DNA of 64,000 nucleotides. Source: Ruminococcus flavefaciens (lineage in GTDB: Bacteria > Bacillota > Clostridia > Oscillospirales > Ruminococcaceae). Of the stretch, positions 61,452 through 64,000 are shown one piece after another. The stretch covers positions 1-64,000 of the forward strand of contig CACWHY010000008.1 in assembly GCA_902760805.1 (NCBI GenBank). The letters are read 5' to 3'. Under the pieces are notes generated by a model. The model saw only the letters and a list, made by a program, of their open reading frames with translations. It searched no databases and was not told the origin of the DNA. Both the position numbers and the translations under genes were made by a program. Numbering within the stretch: position 1 is the first letter of the stretch; each line of letters begins with the position of its first letter.

Positions 61452-62771
61452 ATGGTCAATCTTGAAAGCAAGCTGGAAAGCGGCCTTCTGGGCATGACCG
61501 TATACTCCCCGGACGTTTACGCCTCGGGGATAAGCGGAGACATAGACGAGTTCATCGCAAGGCGCACAGGTCTGATCCCGGTGCTTCGCCATAAGCTCTG
61601 CCACAGCTCCGCATCTATAGAGAGATTTTATGCCACCGGCGTACACAAGAACGTTCCCAACTGGCATCATGTGGTGGACTTCTTCACCGGCGGCCCCTCA
61701 CTGATCACATTCTGGTACGGTGAGGAGGCTCTGGACAAACTGAACGCTGTCAAGGGCAAGAGCCACCCTGCAAGAGCCGCAGCGGATACCGTCCGTGGAC
61801 ACTTTTTCTGCGACAATGCGGTGTGCAACCTGATACATACCAGCGACGACGTGCCGGAGATGATCCGTGAGCTGACTGCTGCTGAGTGCTACGGCCTGCT
61901 GAAGGCACCCTTCACGGGGAAGGCTGTTCCCTGCGAGGACTTTTCTCAGGGCGAGCCTGAGCTCCGCCACAATGGAGCCTACACCTTCCTGAAGGTCATG
62001 GGCAGGATCCTTGGCAAGGAGATAAACACAGATCCCGGCAATTTCGAGGGCTCAGCCGAGCTTTACGGCGCTTGCATCGGAGAGCTTCGCACCTTGGCGG
62101 AGCAGGCTCCCTCACCTGAGAGAAAGCTGATCTCGGCCTTCCTCCGGGGAGATGAAACTGCTGCGGAGGAGCTGGAAAAGTACGGCGCCTCAGCTCAGGA
62201 GCGCTTCATCATCGCCTGCTCAGCCGCCACACGGTCAGGCTGGGAGCAGCAGACCAGCCTTATTGACGCTGTTACCGGGCTCCTTGGCAGACTGGAGGGC
62301 ATCGGGGGCTTCTTCATCGGCGGAAGCACCGCCGCAAGGCTTTACGGCTACAAGTGTCTTCCCGACGACATCGACGTGATCTGCACCACCGGCGCTCTTG
62401 AGGCGATCGCAGAGCGGCTCGGCCTGAAAATAAAGCGTGCTGAGAAGAGCTTCGGCACCTACAGCTATTGCAGCTACAGCTTCGCCGGCTATGAGGTGGA
62501 ATTCTCCACCATGGCGGACTACGCAAAGGGCTACAAGATCCTGATCGACAGCGAGATGCTGGCAAGGTCAGCCGGAAGGATCCCGCTGATGCCGCCTGAG
62601 GACCTGATCTGTGAGCTGTATTCGCTCAGCCGCACAGACTACCACGACGACATCGTAAGGGCCAAGAAATACCGCAGCTTCTTCGGGGACGCTCTTGATA
62701 CGGAGTACCTGAGAAGGCGCTTTATCGACAGCGGTCTGGGCCAGGCTTGTCTTGCTGACCTTATGGGCTGA
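61452..62771 (+). CDS. Fusion of NDP-kinase-like and nucleotidyltransferase-like domains
   Basis: 439 aa. The N-half (about 10-150) follows nucleoside-diphosphate kinases: RRTGLIPVLRHKL, ARAAADTVRGHFFCDNAVCNLIHTSDDVPEMIREL, with the His of the usual N-x-x-H-G-S-D motif kept but Gly-Ser changed to Thr-Ser. The C-half (about 270-430) has FIGGSTAARLYGYKCLPDDIDVICTT, the G-G-S plus D-x-D pattern of minimal nucleotidyltransferases, and a later Glu in YEVEFSTM. I know of no named protein with this fusion. It may activate a substrate as a nucleotide conjugate. It starts 3 nt after the kinase gene. Confidence 0.72.
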   Translation: MVNLESKLESGLLGMTVYSPDVYASGISGDIDEFIARRTGLIPVLRHKLCHSSASIERFYATGVHKNVPNWHHVVDFFTGGPSLITFWYGEEALDKLNAVKGKSHPARAAADTVRGHFFCDNAVCNLIHTSDDVPEMIRELTAAECYGLLKAPFTGKAVPCEDFSQGEPELRHNGAYTFLKVMGRILGKEINTDPGNFEGSAELYGACIGELRTLAEQAPSPERKLISAFLRGDETAAEELEKYGASAQERFIIACSAATRSGWEQQTSLIDAVTGLLGRLEGIGGFFIGGSTAARLYGYKCLPDDIDVICTTGALEAIAERLGLKIKRAEKSFGTYSYCSYSFAGYEVEFSTMADYAKGYKILIDSEMLARSAGRIPLMPPEDLICELYSLSRTDYHDDIVRAKKYRSFFGDALDTEYLRRRFIDSGLGQACLADLMG

Positions 62772-62784
62772 GGAAGGAGGCAAA

Positions 62785-63645
62785 ATGAAAAAGATCTCAG
62801 TCATCATACCCACATACAACAGGAGCTTCCTGCTTTCCGTGACACTCAATTCCCTCTGCGACCAGACCCTTCCGTCCGAGGAATTTGAGGTCATCGTGGC
62901 AGACGACGGCTCCTCCGACAACACAAGAGAGATCCTTGAGGAATACTACCGCTGGCTTGACATAAAGTACCAGTATCAGGAGGACATGGGCTTCCGTGTG
63001 GCAAAGGCCAGAAACATGGGCATCGCCTCAGCTGAGGCGCCCCTGTGTCTTTTCGTGGACTCAGGCGTGTACCTTGACAGGAATTGCCTTGAGGAGCACA
63101 TCCGCCTTTATGAGCAGGAGAAGTGGGACGTGGTCATCGGCAACGTCTACGGCTTTTCCTCAAAGCAGGACTACCGCTTCTCCCTGAGAGAGCGCCTTTC
63201 CGAGATCGGTATCGGAGCAACTCTCCGGGAGTGCGTTGACACCGGCTTCTACAAGGACACAAGGATCCCCCACTACGAGAAATACGGCGGAGACATCTCA
63301 CGGCTGCCGGCACCATGGGTCTTCTTCTGGACCTGCCACGTTGCAGTTTCCACGGAGATGCTGAAAAAGGCCGGCTGCTTCGATGAGGCCTTCACCTCAT
63401 GGGGAGCCGAGGATCTGGAGCTGGGCTACAGGCTTTTCTGCCAGGGAGCTAAGTTCCACTTCGGCCAGGAGACGATCTCTCTCCACTACCCCCACGACCA
63501 CGACCCCAAGGAACAAAAGAAGAGCGACAGGAACAATCTGGAATATTTCCACCACAAACACAACAACGATGTAACAAAGCTGCTTACCGAGATCCACATA
63601 ATGGAGATCAACGACAGGCTGTTGACCACGGCAGGCAAAGTCTAA
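62785..63645 (+). CDS. Family 2 glycosyltransferase with galactosyltransferase-type C-terminal region
   Basis: 286 aa from the ATG at 62785 with AAGGAGG upstream. ISVIIPTYNRSFLLSVTLNSL and VIVADDGSSDNTREIL are the GT2 nucleotide-sugar motifs, with LFVDSGVYLDRN in place of D-x-D. TSWGAEDLELGYRLF is the Glyco_transf_7C-type acid region seen in chondroitin- or galactosyl-transferring enzymes. Cytoplasmic. The donor and acceptor are unknown. Co-transcribed with the genes on both sides. Confidence 0.88.
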   Translation: MKKISVIIPTYNRSFLLSVTLNSLCDQTLPSEEFEVIVADDGSSDNTREILEEYYRWLDIKYQYQEDMGFRVAKARNMGIASAEAPLCLFVDSGVYLDRNCLEEHIRLYEQEKWDVVIGNVYGFSSKQDYRFSLRERLSEIGIGATLRECVDTGFYKDTRIPHYEKYGGDISRLPAPWVFFWTCHVAVSTEMLKKAGCFDEAFTSWGAEDLELGYRLFCQGAKFHFGQETISLHYPHDHDPKEQKKSDRNNLEYFHHKHNNDVTKLLTEIHIMEINDRLLTTAGKV

Positions 63646-63680
63646 CTAATATCATTGGATGATCAAGAGGAGAATGAAAA

Positions 63681-64000
63681 GTGAGTACAACTACAGCAAC
63701 AACAACATCTACACAGACAGCTTCACCAGAAAACGCAGAGCTTAAAAAGTATCTTTTCAGAGGAGAGTACGACATACACGACCTGACATTCGACAGGTGT
63801 GAGGGAATCTATCTCTGGGACACTGACGGCAGAAGATACATCGACACAGCCGCCGGCACATTCAACCTGAGCCTTGGCTACACCAACAAGGAGGTCGTTG
63901 AGACTGCCAAGGAGCAGTGCGACAAGATGATCCACCTTTCCTCATCTTATTTCAATGAGAACGTTCTCCAGCTGGCAAAGAAGCTGGTGGAGGTATCTCC
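63681..64000 (+). CDS. Class III PLP aminotransferase, N-terminal part, cut by window edge
   Basis: At least 106 codons. A GTG start with GAGGAG 8 nt upstream. After a Thr-rich start, GIYLWDTDGRRYIDTAAGTFNLSLGYTNKEVVETAKEQ matches the opening of class III aminotransferases (ornithine, acetylornithine, GABA and glutamate-semialdehyde types). The PLP-binding Lys lies outside. It points to an amino group being added in the cluster's product. A simple GTG rather than ATG start is likely because no ATG in this frame precedes it. Confidence 0.85.
   Translation, partial: MSTTTATTTSTQTASPENAELKKYLFRGEYDIHDLTFDRCEGIYLWDTDGRRYIDTAAGTFNLSLGYTNKEVVETAKEQCDKMIHLSSSYFNENVLQLAKKLVEVS

Noticed and set aside
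60849-61670. 273-codon minus-strand ORF over the kinase-like gene
   Set aside because: The plus frame carries the complete amino-acid-kinase motifs and ribosome site; the minus frame has neither.

Overview
The window is the replication-origin region of a fibre-degrading Gram-positive anaerobe of the Oscillospiraceae. I infer a Ruminococcus of the flavefaciens/champanellensis type. The reasons are two dockerin-bearing glycoside hydrolases (cellulosome parts), a very large secreted protein built of isopeptide-type repeats, and the clostridial gene order rnpA-rpmH-(ori)-dnaA-dnaN-yaaA-recF-remB-gyrB-gyrA. Genes left of about 34.5 kb run mostly on the minus strand and genes right of it mostly on the plus strand, as expected for two replichores diverging from oriC.

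Layout. 1-12.2 kb: the N-terminal 4,057 residues of a giant secreted adhesin, open at the left edge, with its own sigma-A promoter. 12.4-23.2 kb: housekeeping and unknown genes (CPBP protease, DUF2461, two lipoproteins, an M20 dipeptidase, an orphan sugar-ABC ATPase, rsuA, nrdR with a TIM-barrel epimerase-like gene, a YtaF/MntP-like transporter, a phosphoesterase). A strange DnaA-box-rich gap lies at 15.0-15.2 kb. 23.2-34.4 kb: gyrA, gyrB, recF, remB, yaaA, dnaN, dnaA, with small membrane proteins and a REP-associated tyrosine transposase wedged in. The dnaA-dnaN gap holds an AT-rich stretch, DnaA-trios and DnaA boxes. 35.0-46.3 kb: rpmH (frameshifted and truncated), rnpA, yidD, yidC, jag/khpB, mnmE, mnmG, rsmG, noc, parA, parB, serS, with five parS sites. 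46.3-48.8 kb: two tiny membrane proteins, repeats, and an fprA - FTR-like - thioredoxin operon. 49-51.3 kb: a MATE exporter behind a short leader that ends in a terminator, then surE. 51.3-56.9 kb: a two-gene cellulosomal operon (GH43-GH43 and GH30) probably aimed at arabinogalactan. 57-59.2 kb: an AgrC/AgrA-like two-component system.

59.3-64 kb (open at the right edge) is the most novel part. Divergent from the two-component genes, a promoter carrying three LytTR-like direct repeats leads into a 13-codon ORF and a structure able to hide the next ribosome site. Five biosynthetic-looking genes follow: a glycosyltransferase-like protein, an amino-acid-kinase-fold protein, an NDP-kinase/nucleotidyltransferase fusion, a family 2 glycosyltransferase and a class III aminotransferase. 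I know of no named pathway with this set. It looks like a quorum- or signal-controlled cluster making a small molecule or surface glycan.

All calls are from reading the sequence. No searches, folds or alignments were run.
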